From: RPQJ01 sp963744735
Lineage (GTDB): Bacteria > Pseudomonadota > Gammaproteobacteria > Steroidobacterales > Steroidobacteraceae
DNA: 64,000 nt
Assembly: GCA_963744735.1 (NCBI GenBank)
Contig: CAVUVH010000005.1
Span: 124,001-188,000 of the forward strand
Direction: 5' to 3'
The position numbers and the translations under genes were made by a program. The notes below the pieces were generated by a model. That model did no database searches and was not told the DNA's origin. It saw only the letters and a list, made by a program, of their open reading frames with translations. Shown in pieces: positions 17,507 through 31,949 of the stretch; position 1 is the stretch's first letter; each line of letters begins with the position of its first letter.

Positions 17507-18996
17507 ACGCGCCAGCCAGGCGGCTGCCGGCCGGACTGCCCCTCGCCGCGCACAAGTCGGATGCGATCGCCGGGTCCATCCTGGACCTGCCGCTGCCGCA
17601 GCGGGTGTCGCTGTCGCTCGACCAGGGCTCGGGTGCGCTTGCCAGCGCCGTCGTCGGCGTCGGCCAGCGCGTGGCTGCCGGCGCGCTCGTGGCGCGCGCG
17701 GACGATCCCTGCGCCTCGTCCGTGCACACGCCGATCGCCGGCATCGTGCGCGCGATCGAGCCGCGCGACGCTGCGGTCGTGGGCGGGCAAGGTCGCTGCA
17801 TCGTCATCGAGGACGATGGCGCCGAAGCCGGCGCGCCGGCGGTGCCCGCGCCCGTCGACTGCCATGCACTCGCGCCGGAGTCCCTGCTGCAGCGCCTGCG
17901 CGACGCCGGCATCGCCGGGCTGGGCGGGGCAGGATTCCCGACGGCGACCAAGCTGGCGCTCGCTCGCTCGCGCGGCGTCACCACCCTGCTGCTGAACGGC
18001 GCCGAATGCGAACCCTGGATCTGCTGCGACGATGCGCTGCTGCGCAGTGCCGCCGCCGACGTCGTGCAGGGTGCGCAGATCCTCGCGCATGCGCTCGGCG
18101 CGACCCGCACGGTGATCGCGGTCGAGGACGACAAGCCCGCCGCGATCAAGGCCGTGCAGGCGGCGCTCGCGGCGCAGCCCGGCACGCAGGTCGCGCTGGT
18201 CGTGCTGCCTGCGCTGTACCCGCAGGGCGCGGAACGGCAGCTGATCACGGCCGTGACCGGCATCGAAGTTCCCGCGGGTGCGCTGCCGCAGGACGCGGGC
18301 GTGCTGTGCCAGAACGTCGCCACGGCCGCCGCCGTGGCGCACTGGGCCCGCACGGGCCTGCCGCTGCTCACGCGCATCGTCACGGTGACGGGCAGCGGGG
18401 TCGCGCGGCCCTGCAACGTGCGGGCCGCATTCGGCACACCGCTGGCGCAACTGGTGGCCGCGGCGGGCGGCTACCAGGGCACGCCCTTGCGCCTGATCGC
18501 CGGCGGCAACATGACGGGCCGTGCCTTGCCCTCGGACGAGGTCGGGCTGACCAAGGCAACCAACTGCGTGCTGGTGGCCACGCGCGCCGATCTCGCCGGG
18601 CGTCACGAGGCCGTGGAGCAGCCCTGCATCCGCTGTGGCGACTGCGCCGCCGTGTGCCCGGCAGGACTGCTGCCGCAGCAACTGCAGCGCGCGACCCGCG
18701 CCGACGAGCCGCAGGCCCTGCGCGACCTGGGCGTGTTCGACTGCATCGACTGCGGGCTCTGCGACTACGTCTGTCCCAGCCAGATTCCGCTGGCGCACCG
18801 CTTCCGCATCGCGCGCGACCGTCTGCGCGCCGCTGACGCCGTCGCCAGCAAGGCGGGCGAGGCGCGCGAGCGCTTCCTGCGGCACGAGCGTCGCCGGCAG
18901 GAATCGGCCGCCGCCGAGCAACGGGCGTTCGCAGCGATGCGCGCGCAGTCACAGGCCGCGGATCCGGCGCCGCGCACACCGGGCGGCGAGGACTGA
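17503..18996 (+). CDS. rsxC: Electron transport complex subunit RsxC
   Basis: A 497-residue peripheral subunit that binds NADH and FMN and carries two 4Fe-4S clusters. The nucleotide-binding region shows GLGGAGFPTATK and LLLNGAECEPWI, and the clusters lie at CIRCGDCAAVCP and CIDCGLCDYVCPS. It ends soon after the second cluster in a short charged helix, so it lacks the long Ala/Lys repeat tail of the E. coli protein. It sits between rsxB (4-base overlap) and rsxD (2-base gap). Confidence 0.94.
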   Translation: MNAPARRLPAGLPLAAHKSDAIAGSILDLPLPQRVSLSLDQGSGALASAVVGVGQRVAAGALVARADDPCASSVHTPIAGIVRAIEPRDAAVVGGQGRCIVIEDDGAEAGAPAVPAPVDCHALAPESLLQRLRDAGIAGLGGAGFPTATKLALARSRGVTTLLLNGAECEPWICCDDALLRSAAADVVQGAQILAHALGATRTVIAVEDDKPAAIKAVQAALAAQPGTQVALVVLPALYPQGAERQLITAVTGIEVPAGALPQDAGVLCQNVATAAAVAHWARTGLPLLTRIVTVTGSGVARPCNVRAAFGTPLAQLVAAAGGYQGTPLRLIAGGNMTGRALPSDEVGLTKATNCVLVATRADLAGRHEAVEQPCIRCGDCAAVCPAGLLPQQLQRATRADEPQALRDLGVFDCIDCGLCDYVCPSQIPLAHRFRIARDRLRAADAVASKAGEARERFLRHERRRQESAAAEQRAFAAMRAQSQAADPAPRTPGGED

Positions 18997-18998
18997 CG

Positions 18999-20030
18999 AT
19001 GCGTTTCGACACCTCGCCGGCGCCGTTCGTGATCGCGGGCTACACCGTCCCGCGGGTGATGTTCCAGGTGCTGCTGGCGCTGCTGCCGGTGGCCTGCGTG
19101 CACGTCGCCCTGCTGGGGCCGGGCCTGCTGCTGCAGCTGGCCACCGCCTGCGTGGTGGCGCTCGCCTGCGAGGCGCTGGCGCTGCGCTGGCGCGGGCGCG
19201 CTGCGGTCCCTGCGCTCCGCGACGGCAGCGTACTGGTGACGGCCGTGCTGCTGGCGCTGTCGGTCCCGCCGCTGCTGCCGTGGTGGCTCACCGCCCTCGG
19301 TACCGCGCTGGCCGTGTGGCTCGGCAAGCACGCCTTCGGCGGGCTGGGGCAGAACCCGTTCAATCCGGCCATGGTCGGCTACGCGATCCTGCTGGTGTCG
19401 TTCCCGCTCGAGATGACCCGCTGGCCGCTGCCGCTCGATGCCGCAGGCGCAGGCTCGTGGGGGCAGCTGGCCGCGCTGACGTTCGACTCCGTTCTTGGCG
19501 GCCGCAGCGGCGGACCGTGGGATGCCTGGACGGGCGCCACGCTGCTCGACGCCGTCCGCAACGGCCTCGAGCAGCGTTACACACTGCCAGAGCTGCTGGG
19601 CCGGCCGGAGCTTGCGGGACCGCTGGGCGCGCGCGGTTTTGCCTGGCTCAACCTCGCGGCGCTCGGCGGCGGCGTCTACCTGCTGGCGCGGAGGATCGTG
19701 CGCTGGCACATCCCGGTGGCGGTCCTGGCCGGCCTGCTGCTGCCCGCCACGCTTGCCAGCCTGCTCGACCCCGGCGCGCACCTCGGGCCGCTGACGCAGG
19801 CGTTCGGCGGCGCGACGATGCTGGCCGCCTTCTTCATCGCCACCGATCCGGTCTCCGCCGCGACGAGCGACCGGGGCCGGCTCTGGTACGGTGCGGGCAT
19901 CGGGTTCACCGCGTGGGCCATCCGCACCTGGGGCGGCTATCCCGACGGCTTTGCTTTCGCGGTGCTGCTGCTGAACCTGGCCGTGCCACTGATCGACCGC
20001 CATACGGTGCCGCGCATCCATGGCCACTGA
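18999..20030 (+). CDS. rsxD: Electron transport complex subunit RsxD
   Basis: A 343-residue polytopic subunit with about nine membrane helices. It keeps the conserved core GKHAFGGLGQNPFNPAMVGYA and the flavinylation motif as WTGATLLDA, whose Thr is the FMN attachment site in this family. LAAFFIATDPVSAATSDRGR is also characteristic. It overlaps rsxG by 11 bases. Confidence 0.94.
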   Translation: MRFDTSPAPFVIAGYTVPRVMFQVLLALLPVACVHVALLGPGLLLQLATACVVALACEALALRWRGRAAVPALRDGSVLVTAVLLALSVPPLLPWWLTALGTALAVWLGKHAFGGLGQNPFNPAMVGYAILLVSFPLEMTRWPLPLDAAGAGSWGQLAALTFDSVLGGRSGGPWDAWTGATLLDAVRNGLEQRYTLPELLGRPELAGPLGARGFAWLNLAALGGGVYLLARRIVRWHIPVAVLAGLLLPATLASLLDPGAHLGPLTQAFGGATMLAAFFIATDPVSAATSDRGRLWYGAGIGFTAWAIRTWGGYPDGFAFAVLLLNLAVPLIDRHTVPRIHGH

Positions 20031-20664
20031 CACGACCGCCCGCCGCAGCCTGCGTGCGGCGTTGACGCTGCTGGCCGTGGCGATCGTCGCGTTCGGCGTG
20101 GTGGCACTGGTGCACGAGCGAACGCGCGAGGACATTGCGGCCGCCGCGCGCGCCCGTCAGCAGGAACAGTTTGCGGCGGTGCTGGCCGGCAGGCGGTTCG
20201 ACAACGACCCGCTGCAGGATGTCGTCGAACTGCGCGACGCCGAACTGCTCGGCACGGCGTCACCGGTGCCCGTCCATCGCGCGCGGCTGCAGGGACGGCC
20301 AGTCGCCGTGATCATGGCTGCCGTCGCGCCGGACGGGTACTCCGGCCCGATCGAGCTGCTGGTCGGCATCGCGCCGGACGGCACGCTGCTCGGCGTGCGC
20401 GTCACCCGGCACAAGGAAACGCCGGGACTGGGCGACTTCATCGAACTGCGCAAGTCCGACTGGATCCATCAATTTGCGGGGCGTTCGCTGCGGTCACCGG
20501 CCCTGGAGCGCTGGCAGGTGCGCCGGGACGGGGGTGACTTCGACCAGTTCACCGGCGCGACCGTGACGCCGCGCGCCGTGGTGACCGCCGTGGCCAGGAC
20601 GCTCGCGGCCTTCGAGCGCCACCGCGAGGCCCTGCTCGCACCGGCCGGTACAATCCCGCCATGA
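20020..20664 (+). CDS. rsxG: Electron transport complex subunit RsxG
   Basis: A 214-residue subunit with one N-terminal membrane anchor and a periplasmic FMN-binding domain. The flavin is covalently attached to Thr in the S/T-G-A-T motif, here FDQFTGATVTPRAV. GIAPDGTLLGVRVTRHKETPGLGD is the conserved stretch before it. It lies between rsxD and rsxE as in the standard gene order. Confidence 0.93.
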   Translation: MATDTTARRSLRAALTLLAVAIVAFGVVALVHERTREDIAAAARARQQEQFAAVLAGRRFDNDPLQDVVELRDAELLGTASPVPVHRARLQGRPVAVIMAAVAPDGYSGPIELLVGIAPDGTLLGVRVTRHKETPGLGDFIELRKSDWIHQFAGRSLRSPALERWQVRRDGGDFDQFTGATVTPRAVVTAVARTLAAFERHREALLAPAGTIPP

Positions 20665-20682
20665 TGCCCGCCCCGATCCCGC

Positions 20683-21372
20683 ATGACGCCCGCCGCAGTC
20701 CTGCGCGCCGGACTGCGCGACCAGAACCCGGGCCTGGTGCAGCTGCTCGGACTGTGCCCGTTGCTGGCCGTGAGCACGTCGCTCGGCAGCGGACTCGGGC
20801 TCGGCCTGGCCACGCTCGCCGTGCTGACCGCCAGCAATGGCATCGTCGCCATCGCGGGTCGCGCCTTGCCTGCCGAGATCCGCATCGCCGTGTACGTGCT
20901 GCTGATCGCCGCGCTGGTCACGTCGGTCGAACTGCTGCTGGCTGCCAGGCTGCCCGGGCTGCACGCGACGCTCGGCATCTTCCTGCCCCTGATCGTGACC
21001 AATTGCCTGGTGCTCGCGCGCGCGGAGGCCTTCGCATCGCGCCAGCCCGTGGGTCTCGCGTTGCTCGACGGCCTGGCGATGGGCATGGGCTTCCTGCTGG
21101 TGCTGGTGACGCTCGGCAGCGTGCGCGAACTGCTCGGTCGCGGCAGCCTGGGCGCGGACCTGCACCTGCTGCTCGGCACTGCGCCCGGCACGCTGGGCTG
21201 GCAGGTCTTCGGCGAGCAGCATGGCTTCCTGCTGGCGATCCTGCCGCCCGGCGCGTTCATGCTGCTGGGACTGTGGCTGGCGGCGCGGCAGGCGTTGCGC
21301 AACCACGCTGCGCGGCAGGCTGCGGCGCCTGCGCAGCGAGCGACAGCCGCCGACGCGGCGGGCAGCGCATGA
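20683..21372 (+). CDS. rsxE: Electron transport complex subunit RsxE
   Basis: A 229-residue polytopic subunit, paralogous to RsxA. It begins with the conserved N-P-G-L-V-Q-L-L-G-L-C-P-L-L-A-V-S block and repeats LGIFLPLIVTNCLVLARAEAFA, giving the membrane cluster cysteines. The C-terminus is Ala-rich and hydrophilic. Its stop overlaps the nth ATG (ATGA). Confidence 0.94.
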   Translation: MTPAAVLRAGLRDQNPGLVQLLGLCPLLAVSTSLGSGLGLGLATLAVLTASNGIVAIAGRALPAEIRIAVYVLLIAALVTSVELLLAARLPGLHATLGIFLPLIVTNCLVLARAEAFASRQPVGLALLDGLAMGMGFLLVLVTLGSVRELLGRGSLGADLHLLLGTAPGTLGWQVFGEQHGFLLAILPPGAFMLLGLWLAARQALRNHAARQAAAPAQRATAADAAGSA

Positions 21373-22041
21373 AGAAATCCGCGGTCCATGAGTTGTTCCG
21401 GCGCCTGCAGGCATTGAACCCGCATCCGGTCACGGAACTCGAGCACTCGACGCCGTTCGAACTGCTGGTCGCGGTGATCCTGTCGGCGCAGGCCACGGAC
21501 AAGGGCGTCAACCTTGCGACGCGCAAACTGTTTCCGGTCGCCAACACGCCGGAAGCCGATCCTGGCGCTGGGAGCGGACGGGCTCACGTCCTACGTGAAG
21601 ACGATCGGGCTGTACCCGGGCAAGGTAAAGAACATCCTGGCCACCTGCCGCATCCTGCTCGAGCAGCATGGCGGCGCGGTGCCGCGGGAGCGTGCTGCGC
21701 TCGAGGCACTGCCAGGCGTGGGCCGCAAGACCGCCAACGTCGTGCTGAACAGCGCGTTCGGCGAGCCGACGATGCCGGTCGACACGCACATCTTCCGGGT
21801 CGCCAACCGGCTCGGCCTGGGCCGCGGCGACACGCCGCGCGCCGTCGAGGAGGCGCTGCTGAAGGCCATTCCGCCCGAGTACCTGCTGCATGCGCATCAC
21901 TGGCTGCTGCTGCATGGACGCTACGTGTGCAAGGCGCGCAAGCCCGACTGCCCGCGCTGCCCGCTGGTCGACCTCTGCCCTTACAAGGAAAAGACCTTGC
22001 CCCTGCCCGCGACACTGCCGTTTGCAGGACGGGTGTCCTGA
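21369..22041 (+). CDS. nth: Endonuclease III (frameshifted)
   Basis: DNA glycosylase/AP lyase removing oxidised pyrimidines. It shows the helix-hairpin-helix LPGVGRKTANVVLN with the catalytic Lys, the catalytic Asp in MPVDTHIFRVANRL, and the 4Fe-4S ligands C-x6-C-x2-C-x5-C in CKARKPDCPRCPLVDLC. The frame changes near 21557 (after NTPEA), one extra base. Corrected length is about 223 residues. nth at the end of the rsx operon is a classic gammaproteobacterial arrangement. Confidence 0.94.
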
Positions 22042-22481
22042 TGCCGTTTTTCCACGACCAGAGCCGCGCGGCGCTGCGGCGCATGTACGTCGACGCCTGG
22101 CGCAAGCACCGCGAGTCGCGGCCGGTCGAGCCGGTCGAGGACCAGATCGTCGGCGTGATTGCCCTGCATCCCGAATACGCGTCGCTGCTCGAGGACGAGG
22201 CTGCGCTGGATCGCGACTACACGCCGGAAGCCGGCCAGACCAATCCTTTCCTGCACATGGGACTGCACCTTGCGATCCGCGAGCAGGTGGCGACCAATCG
22301 GCCTGCCGGCATCGCGCAGGTGCACCAGGCCCTCGCCGCGCGGTTCGGGGACACCCACGCCGCCGAGCACGCCATGATCGAGCGGCTGGGCGAGGCGCTG
22401 TGGCAGGCGCAGCGCTCGGGACTGCCGCCGGATGAAGCCGCGTACCTGGAGTCGCTGCGGAGGCTGGCCGCAGCGAGGTGA
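22041..22481 (+). CDS. DUF1841 protein
   Basis: A 146-residue cytoplasmic protein beginning MPFFHDQSRAALRRMYVDAWRKH, with the conserved NPFLHMGLHLAIREQ core of DUF1841. Predicted all-helical; no catalytic motif is evident and the function is unknown. It follows nth with a TGATG overlap, so it is probably the last gene of the rsx-nth operon. Confidence 0.85.
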   Translation: MPFFHDQSRAALRRMYVDAWRKHRESRPVEPVEDQIVGVIALHPEYASLLEDEAALDRDYTPEAGQTNPFLHMGLHLAIREQVATNRPAGIAQVHQALAARFGDTHAAEHAMIERLGEALWQAQRSGLPPDEAAYLESLRRLAAAR

Positions 22482-22488
22482 ACGACGC

Positions 22489-24374
<1,886 letters not shown>

Positions 24375-24378
<4 letters not shown>

Positions 24379-25769
24379 GGAATCGCCCGCAGCAGGCCGT
24401 CGACGTTGCGCAGCGCTTCGGCGAGGAACGAGGTGAACCGCACCGCCGCCGCGCCGTCGATGACGCGGTGATCGTAGGACAGCGACAAGGGCAACAGCAG
24501 CCGCGGCACGAACGTGCCGTCCTGGTAGACCGGCTTGTACGCGGCACGCGACACTCCGAGGATCGCGACCTCGGGTGCGTTGATGATGGGCGTGAACGCC
24601 GTGCCGCCGATGCCGCCCAGGCTGGAGATCGTGAAGCAGCCGCCCTGCATCTCGGGGCCGGAAAGCTTGCCGGAGCGCGCCTTCTCGCTCAGGTCGCCGA
24701 GGTCGCGGGCAAGTTCGAAGACGTCCTTGCGGTCGGCATCGCGCACCACCGGCACGACCAGGCCGTTGGGCGTGTCCGCGGCGAAGCCGATGTGCACGTA
24801 CTTCTTGAAGACCAGTTCCCCGGCCTCCGCGTCGAGCGATGCGCAGAACTGCGGAAACTGCTGCAATGCCTGCACGCAGGCGCGCATCACGAACGCGAGC
24901 GGCGTGAGCTTGAGCCCGCGCTCCGTCGCCTGCGGCTTCATGTTCGCGCGCGTCTGCTCCATGTCCGTGATGTCGGCCTCGTCGAACTGCGTCACGTGCG
25001 GCAGGTTGACCCAGCTGGCGTGCAGGCGCGGTCCCGAGATCTTCTGGATCCGCGACAGCGGCCTGCGCTCGACCGGCCCGAAGGCGGCGAAGTCGACCGC
25101 CGCGACGCGTGGCAAGGCCGAGCCGGCCGGAGCGGCCGTGGCGGAGCCGGAACTCAGGATGCGCTTGACGTAGGCCTTGAGGTCCGCGTCGGTGATGCGG
25201 CCCTTGGCGCCGCTTCCGGCCACGCGGGCCAGGTCGACACCGAGCTCGCGCGCGAGCTTGCGGATCGAAGGGCTGGCATGCGCGCGGGCGAAACCCGGCT
25301 CGTCGATCCGCGGGGCGACGGGCTGACCCTCACCCGCGCTGCGCGCCAGGACCCTCACCCGCGCTGCGCGCGACCTCTCCCGCCGGGGCGGGAGAGGTGA
25401 CGGAGCCCTCACCGCGCGCTGCGCGCAGACCCTCTCCCGCGCTGCGCGCAGGACCCTCACCGGCGCTACGCGCGACCTCTCCCGCCGGGGCGGGAGAGGT
25501 GCAGAGGTGCTAGCGGTGACGACGATGACGGCGATCACGTCGCCCTGCGACACGCGCGAGCCGCGCTGCACCTTGAGTTCGTGGACCACGCCGGCGGTGG
25601 TCGACGGCACGTCCATCGTCGCCTTCTCGGTCTCGAGCGTGATCAGCGTGCCTTCGACCGCGATGGCGTCGCCGGCCTTGACCGCCACTTCGATCACCTC
25701 GACATCCTTGTAATTGCCGATGTCCGGCACGCGCACTTCGATGAGCTGATTGCTGGCCACTTCGCTCAC
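24375..25769 (-). CDS. aceF: Dihydrolipoamide acetyltransferase, E2 of pyruvate dehydrogenase
   Basis: Core of the pyruvate dehydrogenase complex, 464 residues. One lipoyl domain (residues ~8-85, Lys in LETEKATMDVPS) is followed by a linker at ~90-150, an E3-binding domain (ASPSIRKLARELGVDLARVAGSG) and the catalytic acyltransferase domain ending with SYDHRVIDGAAAVRF. The linker is odd: instead of an Ala/Pro stretch it is Arg-rich, with two copies of PLPPRRERSR(V/A)A encoded by palindromic repeat DNA (25325-25500). The frame is open throughout, so the domains on both sides remain in register. It lies between aceE (6-base gap) and lpdA. Confidence 0.94.
25325..25500. repeat. Palindromic repeat array inside the aceF linker
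   Basis: Two 50-base units, 25349-25398 and 25451-25500, differ at 2 positions. Each ends in the same perfect palindrome, ACCTCTCCCGCC-GG-GGCGGGAGAGGT (25373-25398 and 25475-25500). Shorter pieces of the CCCTCACCCGCGCTGCGCGC part recur at about 25327, 25410 and 25430. The units are 102 bases apart, a multiple of three, which keeps aceF in frame. Palindromes of this kind are usually seen in intergenic DNA. Confidence 0.8.
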
Positions 25770-25775
25770 CTCGCC

Positions 25776-28442
<2,667 letters not shown>

Positions 28443-28616
28443 CGGCGCGTTCTCCGTCCCGGCCCGAACCCTGGGTCTGCCGGTCGCAAGCGGTAATGAT
28501 TTGGCCGGGACGCCCTGCTAGCATGCCGCCGCGCCGGAACGCGCAGGCGGGCCGTCAGCGGCCGAGAAATGTGTCGGCAATGATCCTTTCCGGCCCCCTC
28601 AGGGTCAAGGTTAAAG

Positions 28617-30156
28617 ATGATTGAATTGCTACCACCCGATGCGGCGACCGACCTTTCGGTGAAGCCGTTCTCACTGAGCGAGCAGTCGCTGGCCCGCGCC
28701 GATGGCGCCGTGCTGCTGCTGGATCGCCGGAAACCCGCCGAAAAGGCCCTGGGCGACCTGCCGCACGCGGCACTCTGGCGCGCCCTGCTGCGCGCCCAGC
28801 TGCGTGGCGGTCACGATGAATACCCCACCCTGGTGACGCGCCTGCCCAACCGGCGCCATACGCTGGCGGTGGTTGGCTTCGTCAAGCCCGGCGCGTCGGG
28901 CTTCGAACGGCTGGAACTCGCGGGCAGGCTGGCGCGGGCCGTGCTGCAACCCGGGGTGGCCAGGCTGCATCTGCATGCCGACGGCGTCGGGCCTGGCACG
29001 CCGCGCACCGAGGCGCTGGAAGCCGTGCTCAGCGCGGTGCTCGCGCACGCTGCCCCCATGCCCGAGCACAAGACCAAGCCGACTGCCGCATCGCACCTCG
29101 CGCAGGTCTGCATCGACGACCATGCCGCGCCCGCCTACGACCGCAGCGTCGCCATTGCGGCCGGCAATCACCTGGCGCGCTGGCTCGCCGCATTGCCGCC
29201 CAACGTGCTGGATTCGCTGGCGTACCGGGAGGCCCTGCAGACGCTCGCGGCCCGCGAAGGCTGGACATTCCGCTTCCACGGCATCGACGAACTCGAGAAA
29301 CTCGGTGCCGGCGCGTTCCTCGCCGTGGCGCGCTGCAACCCGCATCGCGGCGCGGGCATCGTGCAGCCTCACCTATCGGCCGCGACGCAAGCCCGCGGCG
29401 GGCGACGCCATCGCGCTGGTCGGCAAAGGCATCTGCTTCGACACGGGCGGCATCAACCTCAAGCCTCACCGCAGCATGTACACGATGCACGGCGACATGC
29501 AGGGCAGCGCCGTGGCCGCGGGCTCGCTGCTGGCGCTGTCGCGGCTGCAGGCGCCTTCGGCCATCGACTGCTGGCTGGCGATCACCGAGAACCAGATCGG
29601 CCCGACGGCATTCCGGCCGCAGGAAGTCGTGCGCGCCGCCAACGGCGTGACCATCCAGGTGGTGCACAGCGATGCGGAGGGCCGCATGGTGCTGGCCGAC
29701 ACGCTCGCGCTCGCGTCACGCACGAAGCCGCGGCTCATCGTCGACTTCGCGACCCTGACCGGCGCCTGCGTCAACGCACTGACCGAGCGCTATGCCGGCG
29801 CATTCACCAATCGCACGGGGCTGCACGACTGGCTGCAGCAGACCGGCCGGCAAAGCGGCGAACGCGTCTGGTGCTTCCCCATGGACGAGGACTTCGACAC
29901 GGACCTCGAGAGCCCGGTCGCCGACGTCCTGCAGTGCTCGCTCGAGAACAAGGGCGACCACATCCTGGCGGCCCGCTTCCTCGGCAAGTTCGTCGAATCG
30001 ACGGTGCCCTGGGTGCACGTCGACCTGGCGCCGTCGGAACGCAAGGGCGGGCTGGCGCACGTACCCACCGAGTTCACGGGGTTCGGGGTACGCTACGCGG
30101 TGCACCTGCTCGGCGACAGCGCCGCGCTCACCCAACAGCTGCAGGCCCTGACTTGA
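28617..30156 (+). CDS. Leucyl aminopeptidase family protein, M17 (frameshifted)
   Basis: A two-metal aminopeptidase of about 512 residues. The metal and catalytic motifs are in the second half: GKGICFDTGGINLK (Lys, Asp), MHGDMQGSAVAAG and the M17 signature as VVHSDAEGRMVLADTLALA, followed by DFATLTGA. The N-terminal domain is variable, as expected. The frame changes once near 29366 (one extra base, just before LTYRPRRKP). The sequence is closer to PepB-like short-loop members than to PepA, which also binds DNA. It is divergent from aceE and its stop overlaps the pyrC TTG. Confidence 0.9.
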
Positions 30157-31214
30157 CCCGGACGGCTCCCGACACCCTGACGCTGCGGCGTCCCGACGAC
30201 TGGCACGTGCACCTGCGCGACGGCGCGCAGCTCGCCGCCGTGGTCCCGTTGACGGCACGCCAGTTCGGCCGCGCGCTGGCGATGCCGAACCTGAAGCCGC
30301 CGATGACGACGACCGCGGCGCTGGCGGCCTATCGGTCCCGCATCCTGGCAGCGGTCCCCGCGGGGGTGCCGTTCGAGCCGCAGATGACGCTGTACCTGAC
30401 CGACACCACGTCGGCCGCGGAGATCGCCCGGGCGCGGGCCAGCGGCTTCGTGGTCGGCGCCAAGCTGTACCCGGCCGGCGCGACGACGCATTCCGATGCG
30501 GGTGTCACCTCGATCGACAAGGTCTGGGGCGCGCTCGAGGCGATGGCCGAGCACGGCCTGGTGCTGCAGGTGCATGGCGAGGTCACCGAAGCGCAGGTCG
30601 ACGTGTTCGACCGCGAGCACGTCTTCATCGACCGGGTCCTCACGCGGGTGGTCGAGCGGGTGCCGCAGCTCAAGGTCGTGTTCGAACACATCACGACGCG
30701 TGTTGCGGCCGAGTTCGTGCGCGACGCCCGGCCGGGCGTCGCCGCGACCATCACGCCGCAGCACCTGCTGCTGAACCGCAATGCCCTGTTCGAAGGCGGC
30801 ATCCGCCCGCACCATTACTGCCTGCCGGTGCTGAAGCGCGAGCAGGACCGCGCCGCGCTGCTGGCCGCCGCCACGGGCGACGACGGCCGCTTCTTCCTCG
30901 GCACCGACAGCGCGCCGCACGCGCGTCACACCAAGGAGAACGCCTGCGGCTGCGCCGGCATCTTCTCGGCGCATGCGGCCATCGAGCTGTACGCGGAGGC
31001 CTTCGACGAGGCCGGCCGCCTGGACCGGCTCGAGGCCTTCGCGGCCGAGCGCGGCGCCGATTTCTACGGGCTGCCGCGCAATGCAGGCACGATCACGCTG
31101 CGGCGCGAGTCCTGGCAGGTGCCCGACAGCTATGCGTTCGACGCGGCGGGCGCCGAGGTGGTGCCGTTCCGCGCCGGCACGACCCTCGGCTGGCGCATGA
31201 CGGACCCGGCATGA
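30153..31214 (+). CDS. pyrC: Dihydroorotase
   Basis: Homodimeric-type dihydroorotase of 353 residues, closing carbamoyl aspartate to dihydroorotate in pyrimidine synthesis. Metal ligands are visible: HVHLRDG, the carbamylated Lys in VGAKLYPAGATTHSD, HGEV, EHITT and the catalytic Asp in GTDSAPHARHTKE. No ATG is available before the domain; the TTG at 30153 overlaps the preceding stop (TTGA) and gives the expected N-terminus LTRTAPDTLTLRRPDDWHVH. The stop overlaps the rnt ATG. Confidence 0.94.
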   Translation: MTRTAPDTLTLRRPDDWHVHLRDGAQLAAVVPLTARQFGRALAMPNLKPPMTTTAALAAYRSRILAAVPAGVPFEPQMTLYLTDTTSAAEIARARASGFVVGAKLYPAGATTHSDAGVTSIDKVWGALEAMAEHGLVLQVHGEVTEAQVDVFDREHVFIDRVLTRVVERVPQLKVVFEHITTRVAAEFVRDARPGVAATITPQHLLLNRNALFEGGIRPHHYCLPVLKREQDRAALLAAATGDDGRFFLGTDSAPHARHTKENACGCAGIFSAHAAIELYAEAFDEAGRLDRLEAFAAERGADFYGLPRNAGTITLRRESWQVPDSYAFDAAGAEVVPFRAGTTLGWRMTDPA

Positions 31215-31909
31215 GCGACGAACACGGTTTCGAGTTCGTCGAGCCGCGCATCGCCGACCGCTTCCGTGGCTTCCTGCCGGTCGTGGTCGACGTCGAGACG
31301 GGCGGCTTCAATGCGCAGACCGACGCCCTGCTCGAGATCGCCGCGGTCATGATCGAGATGACGCCGATGGGCGAGCTGCGTCCCGGCGCCACCCATCGCT
31401 TTCACGTGCAGCCCTTCCACGGCTCGCGCATGGACCCGGCGTCGCTCGCGGTCAACGGCATCGACCCCCACCACCCGCTGCGGCCGGCCATCCCGGAGAA
31501 AGAGGCGCTGACGCAGTTGTTCCGCGAGATCCGCAAGGAAGTCCGCGACCGCGACTGCACGCGCGCCGTGCTGGTGGGCCACAATTCTTCGTTCGACCTG
31601 GGCTTCCTGAACGCGGCGATCGCGCGGACCGACATCAAGCGCAACCCGTTCCACCCGTTCTCGAGTTTCGACACGGCAACGCTGGGCGGCGTCGCCTTCG
31701 GGCAGACGGTGCTGTCGCGGGCGGTCGCGGCGGCGGGACTGGAGTGGGATCCCGCCGCGGCGCATTCGGCGATCTACGACGCGGAACGCACGGCGATGCT
31801 GTTCTGCATCATCTGCAACCGCTTCCGCAGCCTGTACGAGGAAGCGGTCGAGCGCGCGCCTGCGCTTGCCGAGCGCGAGCCCGCAGCCGCCGACGACAAC
31901 GGCATCTGA
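31211..31909 (+). CDS. rnt: Ribonuclease T
   Basis: A 232-residue DEDDh 3'-5' exoribonuclease that trims tRNA, 5S and 23S 3' ends. Exo I is VVDVETGGFNAQTDALLEIAA, Exo II GHNSSFDLGFLNAA, and Exo III HSAIYDAERTAMLF with the catalytic His. The spacing matches RNase T rather than the DNA polymerase epsilon subunit. It is translationally coupled to pyrC. Confidence 0.94.
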   Translation: MSDEHGFEFVEPRIADRFRGFLPVVVDVETGGFNAQTDALLEIAAVMIEMTPMGELRPGATHRFHVQPFHGSRMDPASLAVNGIDPHHPLRPAIPEKEALTQLFREIRKEVRDRDCTRAVLVGHNSSFDLGFLNAAIARTDIKRNPFHPFSSFDTATLGGVAFGQTVLSRAVAAAGLEWDPAAAHSAIYDAERTAMLFCIICNRFRSLYEEAVERAPALAEREPAAADDNGI

Positions 31910-31949
31910 CGACGGTCACGGGCAACGCGGCGGCCCGCCGTGGCCGGAA

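Noticed and set aside
25325..25500. CRISPR-like array
   Set aside because: Only two full repeats, no uniform spacers, and the sequence is a coding part of aceF.
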